Positions 26,601 to 35,423 of a DNA stretch of 64,000 nt are shown here, piece by piece. The notes under the pieces are model-generated. The model ran no database searches. It had not been told where the DNA came from and was given only the letters and a program-made list of their open reading frames with translations. Source of the stretch: Halorussus halophilus (GTDB lineage Archaea > Halobacteriota > Halobacteria > Halobacteriales > Haladaptataceae); the NCBI RefSeq assembly GCF_008831545.1, contig NZ_CP044523.1:3224001-3288000 (forward strand), given 5' to 3'. The stretch's first letter is position 1; every line of letters starts with the position of its first letter. The position numbers and the translations under genes were made by a program.

Positions 26601-29600
26601 CGACGCCGTCGCCGTCACTGTCGGGGTCTTCCGGTGGGTCGTCACAGCGGTCGTAGGGGTCCGTTGGACATGGGTCGTATTCGTCCCAGGTTCCGTCGTC
26701 GTCCTGGTCACGGTCCGGGCACCCGTTCGATTTGCTACCCCACGTGTCTGGACAGGAGTCGTCGTCGTCGTCGACGCCGTCGTCGTCACGGTCGGAATCT
26801 TCGGGTTCCGGACACCCGTCGTTGGACTTCGGCCCTGCACTGTAGTCACAGTCGTCCTTGTCGTCGGGTATGCCGTCGGAGTCGCTGTCCTCGACGGGGC
26901 AGCCGTTCTCCCCGTTAGCGCCTTCTTTCTCGTATTTACACTCGTCGTCGCCGTCGTGGACACCATCGCCGTCGGTGTCCGGACAGCCGTCTCCGGCGTA
27001 GCCAGCAGTAGACGGACACTCGTCCCACGAGTTGAGCGTGCCGTCCTCGTCTTCGTCACAGCTACCGTCTGGGCCGACGACACACTGAATCGTCACGTTG
27101 TCCGAGGACTTGTTTTTCGTTCGTGTTCTCCTCGTTTTGTTTCGGGTCGTATTCGTCGAGTTGACCTCCGTAATCGAAGCGGTACTCAGCGTGGACGTAC
27201 CGGCGTCTTCACCGACAGAGATCGTGTTGTCCGCGCCCTCACACGAGCCAGTGCAGTCGAGCGAACTGTCGTTGAACTCTCGGGGTTTCTTCTTCTCGAC
27301 CGAAATGGCGTCTTCCCAGGCGGTCTTGTTCAGCACCGTCACGTAACCACCGGACTCGACGCTCGCACTCGCGGTCCTGTTCTCCACGTCCACGTCTGTT
27401 TTGACGGGATGCCAGGCTTGCTTGGTGCTCCCGTTCCAAACGTAGACCGTCAAGTCCTCGGTTCGCGTCTCGGTAGCGTCGGTCTTGACGGGAACGGTGA
27501 CGTTCGTGGAGTCAACTCCACTGTCGTTTTTCGTCGCGTTGCCGCTCTTAGTATCGACCAGCACAGTCGGTCCAGCACTTGCGTCCGTACCGTTGTGATA
27601 CGCGGGCTGGTGTTCGACAGTCGTATTGCTCGCTGCATTACCGTCTCCAGTCACCGACAGCGTAACACCGCTCTCCTCGTCGGTCTTGGCGGTCGTGTAC
27701 GTCTCGTTGCCGTCGAGAGTTCCGTCACCGTCCGTGTCCGCGAGGAGTGGGTCCGCGCCCACGTTTAGTTCTGCGAAGTCAGTGAGACCGTCGTCGTCGG
27801 TGTCCACGACGAGTGGGTTCGTGCCGAGATTACGTTCTCGACCGTCGAGGACACCGTCGCCGTCCGTGTCGTTTATCGCGAGTTCTGTCGCGGTAGTGGC
27901 CTCTCGGTTGTTCGTGAGTCCGTCGGCGTCGAGGTCGTCGGCACCGTCGTCGAGACCATTACCGTTCGAGTCAGCGACAGTCGCGTTGAAGGCCGAATAC
28001 TCGATTTCGACCGAATCGTTGAGGCCGTCGTCGTCAGTGTCAGTCGCGAGTGGATTCGTGCCGAGGTCACGCTCTTCGCTATCGGTCAACCCGTCTGCAT
28101 CGGTGTCGGCAGCCAGTGGGTCGGTGCCCAGGTCGGCCTCGGTGCCATCGCTGAGGTTGTCCGTGTCCGTGTCGTTCACCAACGGCATCGTGCCAGCGGC
28201 CTGCTCGTCGACGTTGGACAGGCCGTCTGCATCCAAGTCCTCGTTCGCGTCACTGGTACCGTCACCATCCGAGTCGGTGGCTCGCGGATCGAGGTCGCTG
28301 AACGCGATTTCGAACGAATCGGTCAGTCCGTCGCTATCGGTGTCGGAACTGAACGGGTCGAGGTCCGCGTGCTGTTCGAACGCAGTGTTGAGACTGTCGT
28401 TGTCGAAGTCTTCGCGTCCGTCCGGACGGTCGTTGTCGGCTTCGCTGCTTGCAGTCTGGTTCGAGTCGCTGTCCGGGTTCAGCGGGGCAGTCCCAGTAAC
28501 CTGCATCTCGTAGCCGTCGAGCAATCCGTCGCTGTCGGTGTCGTTCAGGATGGGATTCGTGCCGAGCGTCTGCTCACGGAGATTCGTTAGGTTGTCGCCG
28601 TCGAGGTCCTCTGCGGCGTCGCTGACGTCGTTTCCGGCTTCGGTGGTGTTCGTTGCGGTAGAGTTACTGTCGGTGAGCGTCGGGTTCGTCTTCGTGGCGT
28701 TGACCTCGAAGGAGTCGGTCAGACCATCACCGTCTGTGTCTGCGGAAAGTGGGTTCGTCCCGTATCGCTGTTCGAGGCGATTTGGCAGTCCGTCCCCGTC
28801 GAAGTCCTCGCGCGCGTCTGCGAGACCGTCTCCGTCAGAGTCGTTTTCGAGTGGGTCGAGTGGGCCGTACTTGTACTCGAAACCATCACGGAGCAGGTCG
28901 TCGTCGGTGTCTGGGTCGAAGGGGTTCGTCTGTGCGTCGTACTCCAGTGACGTGATGAGGTCGTCCGCGTCGAAGTCTTCACGGCCGTCGAAGCGGTCGT
29001 TTCCTGCTTCGTCCGGTCGGGTTCGCTTCGAGTCGCTGTCGGGGACTATCGGATTCGTCTCCGTCGTGTTCACCTCGTAGGCGTCCGTGAGGTTGTCTGT
29101 GTCGGTATCAGCAGCGAGTGGGTTCGTGCCGTACTGTTGTTCGAGGACGTTCGGCAGTGTCTCGTCGTCGGGGTCTTCTCGGTCGTCGCGGATGCCATCT
29201 TGGTCCGTGTCTGCCTGCAACGGCTCGATAGTGTCGTAGGAATGTTCGAACCCGTCGAGCAGTCGGTCGTCGTCGGTGTCTGGGTCGAAGGGGTTGGTTG
29301 CGACGACTGCTTCGATAGCCGTCTGTAGTGCGTCTTCGTCGAAATCTTCGGCTCCGTCGCTGATGCCGTTCGACGCTTCGTTCGTCGCAGTACGACTGGA
29401 GTTACTGTCGGCCGTGAGTGGGTTCGTGAGTGTGACGTTCACCTCGTAGGCGTCCGTGAGGTTGTCTGTGTCAGTATCTGCAACGAGTGGATGGGTGTCG
29501 TAGTGCTGTTCGAGGACGTTCGGCAGCGTCTCGTTGTCAGGGTCTTCTCGGTCGTCGCGGACGCCATCGTCGTCCGTGTCAGCGGTGATCGGTGAGACCG

Positions 29601-31227
29601 TCTCGTATGCGTGTTCGAACGCATCGGTTAGGCGGTCGTCGTCGGTATCTTCGTCGAACGGGTCGGTCTCGATACTGAACTCCAACGCGGTTCGAAGCGT
29701 GTCGTTGTCGAAGTCCTCCGCCCCGTCGAGGAGACCGTCGTTCGATTCGTTCGCGGCGGTGTGGTTCGAATCGCTGTCGGGATTCGTCGGTGCCGTTCCC
29801 GTCGTATCGGCTTCGTATTTGTCGGTGAGATTGTCCGCGTCCGTGTCAGGGTCGTGAGGGTCTGTCTCCCACTGTTGTTCGCGGATGTTTTCGAATCCTT
29901 CGTCGTCGAAGTCTTCGAGGTCGTCAGTCGTCCCGTCGGCGTCGCTATCTACGACGCGCGGGTTGAGCTGGGTGTAGGTGAGTTCGAACCAGTCCGTCAG
30001 TCGGTCTCCGTCGGTGTCCTCGTCGAACGGGTTCAACTGGTTGCGGAACTCGAGGAAGTTGGTGACGCGGTCGTCGTCGAAGTCTTCCGCCCCGTCGATG
30101 AGTCCGTTGGCGGACTCGTTCGCGCTCGTGTTCGCGGAGTCGCTATCGGGGTTCAATGGATTCGTCTCGGTGGTCTCGCGCTCGTAGTAGTCCGGAAGTC
30201 CGTCCGCGTCCAACAAGAGTGTGTCACGGCCAGTCTGTCGTTCGACAGCGACGTCGGTCTGTTTGCCGTCCGACCCACGCTTTTTATCTGTATCTTTACC
30301 TTTATTCTTGTTTTTCTTCCCACCTTTCTTCGACTGACCGCGATTGTTCGCACCGGTCGTTTCGAGTTCGTTCGCCGCATACGTCGTCCCCGGGTCGGTA
30401 GTCCGAACGGTGATATTGTTGATGCGGTCGGTCAGCGTGACGTTCGTGTAGAAGTGGCTCGTCCCACCGGGGGTAGTGTTCTTGTAGAACGACACCTCCC
30501 GTCGTTCCCCGTTGACGGTTAGCGTCGTGTTCTCGAGGTCGTGCATTCGGACGTCTGAGACGGTGCCTTTGACGGTGTAGGTGACAGAACCGTTGTGCGG
30601 GAGGTCAGTCCGATGGGTGATAGTTACGGTCGGCTTCGTTGCCGCATCCATCCGGTCGAGCGCTCGCTGGGCAGCGGTCCACGCACGCTCGTAGTGCGAG
30701 AACGCACCCATCGAACCTTTGCGTCGCAGTTCGTCTCCCTTTTCGAGCGATGATTCTGCGGTATCGAGGGAGTTCTGAACGGCGGCCTCGTCGAATTCGA
30801 CGTCTCTCGCACGAAACTGGGAAAACACTCGTCGAGCGTCGGTGACGGCGGTCCGTGCGAGTTTAGCGTCCGATGCTAGCAGGTTCGTCGAGACGGGAGT
30901 AGCGTGAGACTGTGTCTGAGCGGCAACTTTCCTGTCGGTTGCAAACACTGCTGTAGAAACTCGGTTCTCGTCCGTATAGACGCCGAGCGTCTCGTTGAGA
31001 GTAGTTCGGAGTTCTGGTCCCTTCTTTCCGGGGAGGTCAGCGTTTCGTAACGCTTGGTACGCCTGTTGACGTGAGGTCAGTGAATCTTCTTGAATAGCAG
31101 TCGTAGTTTCCGTCGATTGCTGGGCCGCCCGAGCAGGGTCTGCAGTTACGATGGGGCCCATGAAGGACGCTGTGAGTAATAAGAAGGTGAATAAGAGACT
31201 CACTCCTTTTTGTCCTCTGTATGTCAT
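23653..31227 (-). CDS. Giant secreted protein with thrombospondin type-3-like calcium repeats and a C-terminal ComEC-like metallo-beta-lactamase domain
   Basis: 2524 residues. A Sec signal peptide covers 1-34 (LLFTFLLLTASFMG; cleavage near ARAAQQ). Residues ~40-330 are helical plus a small beta domain, with a basic KKGGKKNKNKGKDTDKK linker near 310. From ~340 to ~1250 come dozens of DxDxDGxxD repeats of the calcium-binding thrombospondin type-3 kind. A cysteine-containing version (NCPST, CPDTDGDG) follows at ~1385-1610. A jelly-roll-like domain (~1615-1700) and more repeats (to ~1930) come next. A small-residue hydrophobic stretch at ~2060-2098 may cross the membrane. A metallo-beta-lactamase domain at ~2240-2490 has THGHEDH near 2297-2303 and SHHGSATNG, as in the ComEC/Rec2 nuclease domain, but no ComEC channel. 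The cell may use it as a surface hydrolase or nuclease. The upstream AT-rich DNA holds the promoter. Confidence 0.85.
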   Translation of the reverse strand: MTYRGQKGVSLLFTFLLLTASFMGPIVTADPARAAQQSTETTTAIQEDSLTSRQQAYQALRNADLPGKKGPELRTTLNETLGVYTDENRVSTAVFATDRKVAAQTQSHATPVSTNLLASDAKLARTAVTDARRVFSQFRARDVEFDEAAVQNSLDTAESSLEKGDELRRKGSMGAFSHYERAWTAAQRALDRMDAATKPTVTITHRTDLPHNGSVTYTVKGTVSDVRMHDLENTTLTVNGERREVSFYKNTTPGGTSHFYTNVTLTDRINNITVRTTDPGTTYAANELETTGANNRGQSKKGGKKNKNKGKDTDKKRGSDGKQTDVAVERQTGRDTLLLDADGLPDYYERETTETNPLNPDSDSANTSANESANGLIDGAEDFDDDRVTNFLEFRNQLNPFDEDTDGDRLTDWFELTYTQLNPRVVDSDADGTTDDLEDFDDEGFENIREQQWETDPHDPDTDADNLTDKYEADTTGTAPTNPDSDSNHTAANESNDGLLDGAEDFDNDTLRTALEFSIETDPFDEDTDDDRLTDAFEHAYETVSPITADTDDDGVRDDREDPDNETLPNVLEQHYDTHPLVADTDTDNLTDAYEVNVTLTNPLTADSNSSRTATNEASNGISDGAEDFDEDALQTAIEAVVATNPFDPDTDDDRLLDGFEHSYDTIEPLQADTDQDGIRDDREDPDDETLPNVLEQQYGTNPLAADTDTDNLTDAYEVNTTETNPIVPDSDSKRTRPDEAGNDRFDGREDFDADDLITSLEYDAQTNPFDPDTDDDLLRDGFEYKYGPLDPLENDSDGDGLADAREDFDGDGLPNRLEQRYGTNPLSADTDGDGLTDSFEVNATKTNPTLTDSNSTATNTTEAGNDVSDAAEDLDGDNLTNLREQTLGTNPILNDTDSDGLLDGYEMQVTGTAPLNPDSDSNQTASSEADNDRPDGREDFDNDSLNTAFEQHADLDPFSSDTDSDGLTDSFEIAFSDLDPRATDSDGDGTSDANEDLDADGLSNVDEQAAGTMPLVNDTDTDNLSDGTEADLGTDPLAADTDADGLTDSEERDLGTNPLATDTDDDGLNDSVEIEYSAFNATVADSNGNGLDDGADDLDADGLTNNREATTATELAINDTDGDGVLDGRERNLGTNPLVVDTDDDGLTDFAELNVGADPLLADTDGDGTLDGNETYTTAKTDEESGVTLSVTGDGNAASNTTVEHQPAYHNGTDASAGPTVLVDTKSGNATKNDSGVDSTNVTVPVKTDATETRTEDLTVYVWNGSTKQAWHPVKTDVDVENRTASASVESGGYVTVLNKTAWEDAISVEKKKPREFNDSSLDCTGSCEGADNTISVGEDAGTSTLSTASITEVNSTNTTRNKTRRTRTKNKSSDNVTIQCVVGPDGSCDEDEDGTLNSWDECPSTAGYAGDGCPDTDGDGVHDGDDECKYEKEGANGENGCPVEDSDSDGIPDDKDDCDYSAGPKSNDGCPEPEDSDRDDDGVDDDDDSCPDTWGSKSNGCPDRDQDDDGTWDEYDPCPTDPYDRCDDPPEDPDSDGDGVDDDEDNCPSTENSGQANADGDADGDACDADDDGDGIDDDSDNCQYVANAAQVDRDGDGKGAACDANEPDYDEASWQLNVPAGTGNVYFEMEYLVDKSSDEQANLTIIGSGGETLSSLQDTNKWRQRTLDLGQFEGETVTVRLSTTGSATIQARNVRVYQDSDSDSLSDYRENQRWTIPYGYGDSFTLDPRDQDTDGDGLDDDEEVSLGPAPSNPASPLRVRYATSNPGEVDTDQDGLDDDAEKREQTNAFLADTDYDYLTDSEEVYLIGTDPTDRDTDGDGLFDGREGEIDVIIHGKRGTKDYANPLKADTDGDGLTDSQELGARIDGAYRLYSSPQFADTDTDGLDDKSERAWQTDPLSTDTDGDGFIDYVDTRPTTEDTPPKMKITAAESGIVFKKDYSERVRVTVRDSSQLASVELKGSYNPYYGDQFWKESNVQLADRRTVEDEDGETEYISTYLVGIYQHGVASEAPNKYYVNASDVHENELSMLVNPSQGSLVQGASVAAVPVVAGAPAGATTGTVTGGSIVGGVSLGTAAVAGGVVVAVGSAAYWAYDQRPAGGYDADVVAGQTSYVVPTVATAGAASTITTTEGVELTLPGGAAYDTPPRPLSGDHLRGFGKALTGVTLGVGAEQVEEEIEEEVEEEEPEDVERKGPYKERTYELSEEEKLIIRTIGRTIIKAYQITERADDDPEGDGNLDVSFIDVAKGQSILVQGPEGQNMLIDAGSSRTSRYEELLKSELEKQGVSTIHKLVITHGHEDHVAYIDDLLEDEDISVKSVYWNKIDVTGGEAKAAEEAIEDSGVTFDDDISTGDGSAISLRGVDIKVLNPESSYGTADQADEKSLALRIDSEGKTFLITSDIYDEEKLGVNGEVDVLTASHHGSATNGANSKEWFEQRNPSHVVITAKGNTHPHDEVLIRLNNLQNEPETHVTGISGTVTFVAEDGRLSVRGASSVTDPGEIMDELQKDLVHPSNVPRATVSG

Positions 31228-31752
31228 TGTCAGTATTAATTTATTCTTTTTATTTAGTATTTTCTATTATGCTAATTGGGTTGAAATAGGAGTGTTGAGA
31301 GAAAAAGTGAAATGTATATTTTTTTATATTACGGGGGATCTCACTTCGTCACGCGAAACGGCCGGTACATCACTCGCGACTAGTCAGGTCGCTCTCAGGT
31401 CACAGTTGGCGTCAACATCTTACGAGATAGGGAGACGACAGATTCGAGGGTGCTATAACCGGAATGTTGAGGGAGTAGCGATTTACAGACCGAGTAGTAT
31501 CCGAAGGATACGCCGTGTAATAGAGTGTAAAGTGTAGTAGTATCGTCTGTGAGAACGGAGGTTCGCGGAGCATTTCAGCGAATTAAGTGAGTGGAGGGTT
31601 TCACGGGAGCGAGCTCCGGTAGCCGTCAAAATACCGGAATGGATTGCACGTCGTTCACAGTTCGGAGACGCGAAGCGAGCGCCTTCGGGGTTGTCTGACT
31701 CCAGCGCAACTACTACTGAGTGACGGACGAGTCAGAGAAAGGCGACGTAGAG
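31228..31752. other. 525-bp gap with an AT-rich promoter part and no gene seen
   Basis: Bases 31228-31335 are far more AT-rich than the surroundings and contain several TATA-like runs (for example TATATTTTTTTATATTA near 31315-31331), a probable promoter region for the giant gene on the minus strand. From 31336 to 31752 I see no coding sequence or clear RNA. The composition is not typical of a haloarchaeal core genome, so this may be a junction of inserted DNA. Confidence 0.5.
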
Positions 31753-31926
31753 TCACATCCCGCTCGTCCGGAACCCCTCCAGCAGGTACTTCCGGAGGAC
31801 GACGACGAACACGAACGCTGGGAGGACGATCATGATGCTCGCGGCCATAATCTGACCCCAGAAGACGCGCTGGCCTTCCGAGAGCGTGAAGATGCCCACC
31901 GTCAGTGACCACTTGCTCGTGGCAGA
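31753..31926 (-). pseudogene. C-terminal remnant of a sugar ABC transporter permease (MalG/UgpE type)
   Basis: The minus strand encodes SKWSLTVGIFTLSEGQ, then VFWGQIMAASIMIVLP, then AFVFVVVLRKYLLEG, ending in a stop at 31753. This is the well-known last segment of MalG-type permeases: a WxxLTVGI loop, a WGxxMAAS helix start, and LLEGF near the end. Upstream of about 31927 the frame passes into unrelated sequence opposite the next gene, so only about 57 residues remain. No other parts of a sugar ABC operon are nearby, which suggests deletion or rearrangement. Confidence 0.6.
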
Positions 31927-31963
31927 GAAAGATACATGTATAGCCACTGAGACGACTGGCGTG

Positions 31964-34039
31964 ATGCAGTGGTCCCCGACGAGACGCGAGTTCCTGAGTG
32001 TGGCAGGTGCAGGAGGCGTTCCAGCCACGGGTGTCGGAAGCGCGCCATGGAGCAACACGACGGACGCGATTCCGGACCACCCATTCGCTCCGGAGGCCGA
32101 CGTGCAGTGGGAATCCGGCGTCAGCGACGACTCGGTGTTCCTCCAGCCGTTGCCGAGCGGTGGACTAGTCGCCGAAACGACCACCGGAGTCGCCATCCTC
32201 GACTCGGACGGGAGCGAACGCTGGCAGACGAACGTGAGCGCCGAACACTCGGACACGTTCGTCGCACAGCGGACTCAGGTTCCGAGATACGGAACTGCGG
32301 TGTACGTCGAAGAGCGACACGGGATTACCGCGTTCGACGCGCGCGACGGGGACGTTCTCTGGCGGTTTACCGACCGAGGACGTGTCGATGGTTCGCTGGC
32401 AGTTCCGGGAACGTTCTTCGTGACCGACAGCGGCATCGCCGCACTCGACGCCATCGACGGCAGAGAGCGGTGGCACGTCGCACTCCCCGGTGGCGTCTGG
32501 CTTCGGCCAGTGTTCGACGGAGACAGTCTCTACGTGGGAACGACGAAAGGGTCGTTTCACGCACTCGACGCCGACAGCGGCACGGAACGCTGGCGGGTCG
32601 ATTTCCCGCCGACCACCGAAACCGAATACAATACCAACTACCCGAATATCGAAGTTGCCGGCGCGTCGGCAGGGAGCGTGCTGGTGTGGAACTCCAGCAA
32701 CGGGGCACTCTCTGCGTTCGACGTCGAGGACGGCACGCAACGCTGGACGTTCTACATGGGGGAAACGGACACGACGTTCGTTGGGACGATTCGAGATAGC
32801 GTCGCATACGTCGCCGATACGACGGAAAACACAGTCTCGGCAGTCGAGATTGCCACGGGGATGCCCAAGTGGACCTTCGACGTGCCCACCGAACTGAGTT
32901 GGCAACCGAGCATGTTCGGCGACTCCGTCTACGTCGCCGGGGAGGACCGCCTGTTCGCACTTGACTCGGAAGATGGTAACGAACGCTGGCAGTCAGGCGC
33001 AGGACGCCATCCCGTCGGAATCATGGCAGATACGCTCGTCGTCGGCGACCCGAAGAACGCCGTAAGCGGCGTCTCTCTGCGAGATGGGACGTTGCAATGG
33101 CGACACTCCTACTCGGCAGACCCGGCGTGGATGCCCCAGATACAGGACGACAGCATCTACGTCGGCACCAAATCTGGGTCGGTGTACGCGCTTTCACCAC
33201 CCGATTCGACGCCCCTCTACGACGCCTACAGAGCCGCGACCGGTCCACTCGGTCTCGCTACAGGCGGCCTGCTCGGCACTGCCGCGCTCGCAGGGGCGTA
33301 TCGTCGCCGCAAGCGCGCGAACGCCCCACCGCCGGAACCGGAGGCGTTCGAAGACTACGAACGCCTCGAAGCCGTCACGGAGAGCGACCACGCCGAACTG
33401 TTCGACGCCGAGACGCCAGCGGGCGAGCGAGTCGCGCTGAAGCGACTCCCCGACTGCGACCCCGACGAATTCACCGACGCGCTCGAAACGTGGGCGAGTC
33501 TCGATTTCCTCGGCGTCCTCGAAGTCAGGCGGTGGGGAACCGACCCAGAGCCGTGGCTGGCGACCGAATGGGCGTCTGGCGGCAGTATCGCCGATTGTGC
33601 AGCGGAGATGGCCGACGAAGAGATTTGCCGAGCAGTCGCAGACGTGGCCGAAATCATCCATCATGCCCACCGCGAGGGCGTCGTCCACGGCCGACTCGTC
33701 CCCGGAAATATCCTCTTGACCGAGGACGGCGTGCGAGTCGCCGACTGGCGACTCGCCGCCGAAGTTCGAGACGCTCCCGTGTGGCTGGCCGCACCCGAAA
33801 CCGAGGGGTCTGGCGAACCGAACCAGTCCTCTGTGGCCGAGCGGTCGTCTTTGGACGACCGCTCGTCCGCAGTCGAAGTCTATCAACTCGGCGCGCTCGC
33901 GGACCATCTGCTTTCTCAGAAGCGGGCCGACGACCTCGAAGGAGTTCTCTCGACTGCGCTCGCTGCCGACCCGGACGACCGCTACGACTCCGCGCTGAAG
34001 TTCGCCGACATGCTTCGGTGGGCGAGTTCGAATCGGTAA
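31964..34039 (+). CDS. Exported PQQ-type beta-propeller joined through one membrane helix to a kinase-like domain
   Basis: About 691 residues from ATG 31964 (MQWSPTRREFLSVAGAGG), chosen because it places a Tat signal (TRREFL) at the N-terminus; a 26-codon longer form is open. Residues ~45-430 hold at least seven PQQ-like blades (LDSEDGNERWQ, LDADSGTERWRVD, SVYALSP). A membrane helix follows (GLATGGLLGTAALAGAY) and a basic stop RRRKR. The rest is protein-kinase-like: VALKRL (lysine present), HGRLVPGNILL where HRD has become HGR, and ADW at the DFG position. Loss of the catalytic aspartate suggests a pseudokinase. Outside propeller and inside kinase fold fit a sensor. Confidence 0.8.
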   Translation: MQWSPTRREFLSVAGAGGVPATGVGSAPWSNTTDAIPDHPFAPEADVQWESGVSDDSVFLQPLPSGGLVAETTTGVAILDSDGSERWQTNVSAEHSDTFVAQRTQVPRYGTAVYVEERHGITAFDARDGDVLWRFTDRGRVDGSLAVPGTFFVTDSGIAALDAIDGRERWHVALPGGVWLRPVFDGDSLYVGTTKGSFHALDADSGTERWRVDFPPTTETEYNTNYPNIEVAGASAGSVLVWNSSNGALSAFDVEDGTQRWTFYMGETDTTFVGTIRDSVAYVADTTENTVSAVEIATGMPKWTFDVPTELSWQPSMFGDSVYVAGEDRLFALDSEDGNERWQSGAGRHPVGIMADTLVVGDPKNAVSGVSLRDGTLQWRHSYSADPAWMPQIQDDSIYVGTKSGSVYALSPPDSTPLYDAYRAATGPLGLATGGLLGTAALAGAYRRRKRANAPPPEPEAFEDYERLEAVTESDHAELFDAETPAGERVALKRLPDCDPDEFTDALETWASLDFLGVLEVRRWGTDPEPWLATEWASGGSIADCAAEMADEEICRAVADVAEIIHHAHREGVVHGRLVPGNILLTEDGVRVADWRLAAEVRDAPVWLAAPETEGSGEPNQSSVAERSSLDDRSSAVEVYQLGALADHLLSQKRADDLEGVLSTALAADPDDRYDSALKFADMLRWASSNR
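33838..33865. repeat. Perfect 12-bp-arm palindrome inside the kinase-like coding region
   Basis: CGAGCGGTCGTC (33838-33849), loop TTTG, then GACGACCGCTCG (33854-33865). It codes for AERSSLDDRSS in a linker after the APETEG segment of the kinase-like domain, where insertions are tolerated. Similar short-loop palindromes occur in tiaS and in several intergenic gaps of this window. Confidence 0.6.
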
Positions 34040-34095
34040 CGCCGATGAGGCGAGAGTAGCACGACGCGTTCACCGCGCCAGCGCGGAGAGGAGGG

Positions 34096-34101
34096 TATAT
34101 A
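34096..34101 (+). promoter_or_regulatory. TATA box of the mscS-type gene
   Basis: TATATA within GGGTATATACTAC lies 24-29 bp before the ATG at 34125. This spacing is typical of haloarchaeal leaderless transcripts. Confidence 0.55.
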
Positions 34102-34124
34102 CTACTGACCGCCTACTGAAAGAT

Positions 34125-35237
34125 ATGATTTCGCTGGCAATCTGGGCCGAACTGACGAATTTACTCGACCGACTCCCCCAGTGGCAAGCCGTGCTACTCA
34201 TCGCCGTCGCCTCGTTCTCGGCCGCAGGTGCAATCCAACTCCTCGGCGACCCACTGCTGCGTCGCGTCACGACCCGCATCGACGGTGAAATCGACGACGT
34301 GGTCTTGCGGACGCTCCACCCCGCGCTATACGTGTCGGCGCTATTGGTCGGCTTCTATCTGGTTCGCCAGCCGTTGAACCTCGCCGCGCCGCTCGACACG
34401 CAGGTCCGGGGTGCTGTCCTCTCGCTCCTCGTCGTCGTCTGGGGAGTGACGTTCATCCGAATCGGACGCAAGGTCTCGAACGAACTGACCGGTAGCGACC
34501 GGGTCGAGCAGAGCGTCGTTCCGATATTCCAGAACGTCTGGACGGTTGGGGTCCTCGGAGCCAGCAGTCTGGCACTCCTGCGCATCTGGAACTACGACGT
34601 CACGCCGCTCCTCGCCTCGGCAGGTATCCTCGGTATCGTCCTCGGGTTCGCCGCGAAGGACACGGTCGCCAACTTGTTCGGGTCGTTGGCGCTGTACTTC
34701 GACGGCACCTACCGAGTCGGCGACTACATCGTGACGGAGGGCGGCGACCGTGGCCGCGTGGAAGACATCTCCATTCGCTCGACCGTCGTCCGGACCCGCG
34801 ACGACGTCCTCGTCACGATTCCGAACGCCGTGTTGAACAGTTCGCGCATCATCAACGAGTCGGAACCGGGACGCAAGCGCCGTATCAGACTGCCGATTAG
34901 CGTCGCCTACGAGAGCGACCTCGACTACGTCGAGGACGTGCTGCTGGAAGCCGTCGAAGACATGGCTCTCGTCCGAGAGCGGCCGTCCCCTCGGGTTCGC
35001 TACCGTGCGTTCGGCGACTCCGGGGTGGAACTCGAACTGCTCTGCTGGATAGAGACGCCCGTCTTGCGAGGACGAGGAACGCACGAAGTGCTGAAAGCGA
35101 CGTACGCGGCCCTGAATCGGGCCAACGTCGAGGTTCCGTTCCCCCAGCGAGACCTTCGTCTTCGGACGACCGACAGCCCCGCGACTACTGGGATGGCGAC
35201 CGACTTCACCGACGAGACCGACCCGGCGGCCAACTGA
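34125..35237 (+). CDS. mscS: MscS-family mechanosensitive ion channel
   Basis: 370 residues with about four or five membrane helices (roughly 18-40, 62-84, 97-115, 138-160 and the pore helix ~165-195). The pore region LLASAGILGIVLGFAAKDTVANLFGSLALYFD carries the Gly/Ala pattern of MscS TM3, and the beta domain starts at YRVGDYIVTEGGDRGRVEDISIRST. Such channels open under membrane tension and release solutes after osmotic downshock. The C-terminal part is the usual alpha/beta vestibule. Confidence 0.92.
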   Translation: MISLAIWAELTNLLDRLPQWQAVLLIAVASFSAAGAIQLLGDPLLRRVTTRIDGEIDDVVLRTLHPALYVSALLVGFYLVRQPLNLAAPLDTQVRGAVLSLLVVVWGVTFIRIGRKVSNELTGSDRVEQSVVPIFQNVWTVGVLGASSLALLRIWNYDVTPLLASAGILGIVLGFAAKDTVANLFGSLALYFDGTYRVGDYIVTEGGDRGRVEDISIRSTVVRTRDDVLVTIPNAVLNSSRIINESEPGRKRRIRLPISVAYESDLDYVEDVLLEAVEDMALVRERPSPRVRYRAFGDSGVELELLCWIETPVLRGRGTHEVLKATYAALNRANVEVPFPQRDLRLRTTDSPATTGMATDFTDETDPAAN

Positions 35238-35423
35238 CCGGGAGGTCGGTATCGGAGTCAGTAGCACGGTTCATAGTAGCGTTTGCAAGCCTTCGTAACG
35301 TGTCTACGCGAACTCGGCCGTTTCGCTCCGTGAGAAAGCAATTGCGAGCTGAAAGTAAGTAGAAGCGTGCAAACGCGACTATCAGAAACCCCTTTAGTCG
35401 CCCGTGGAAAATCATCGAGTAGT

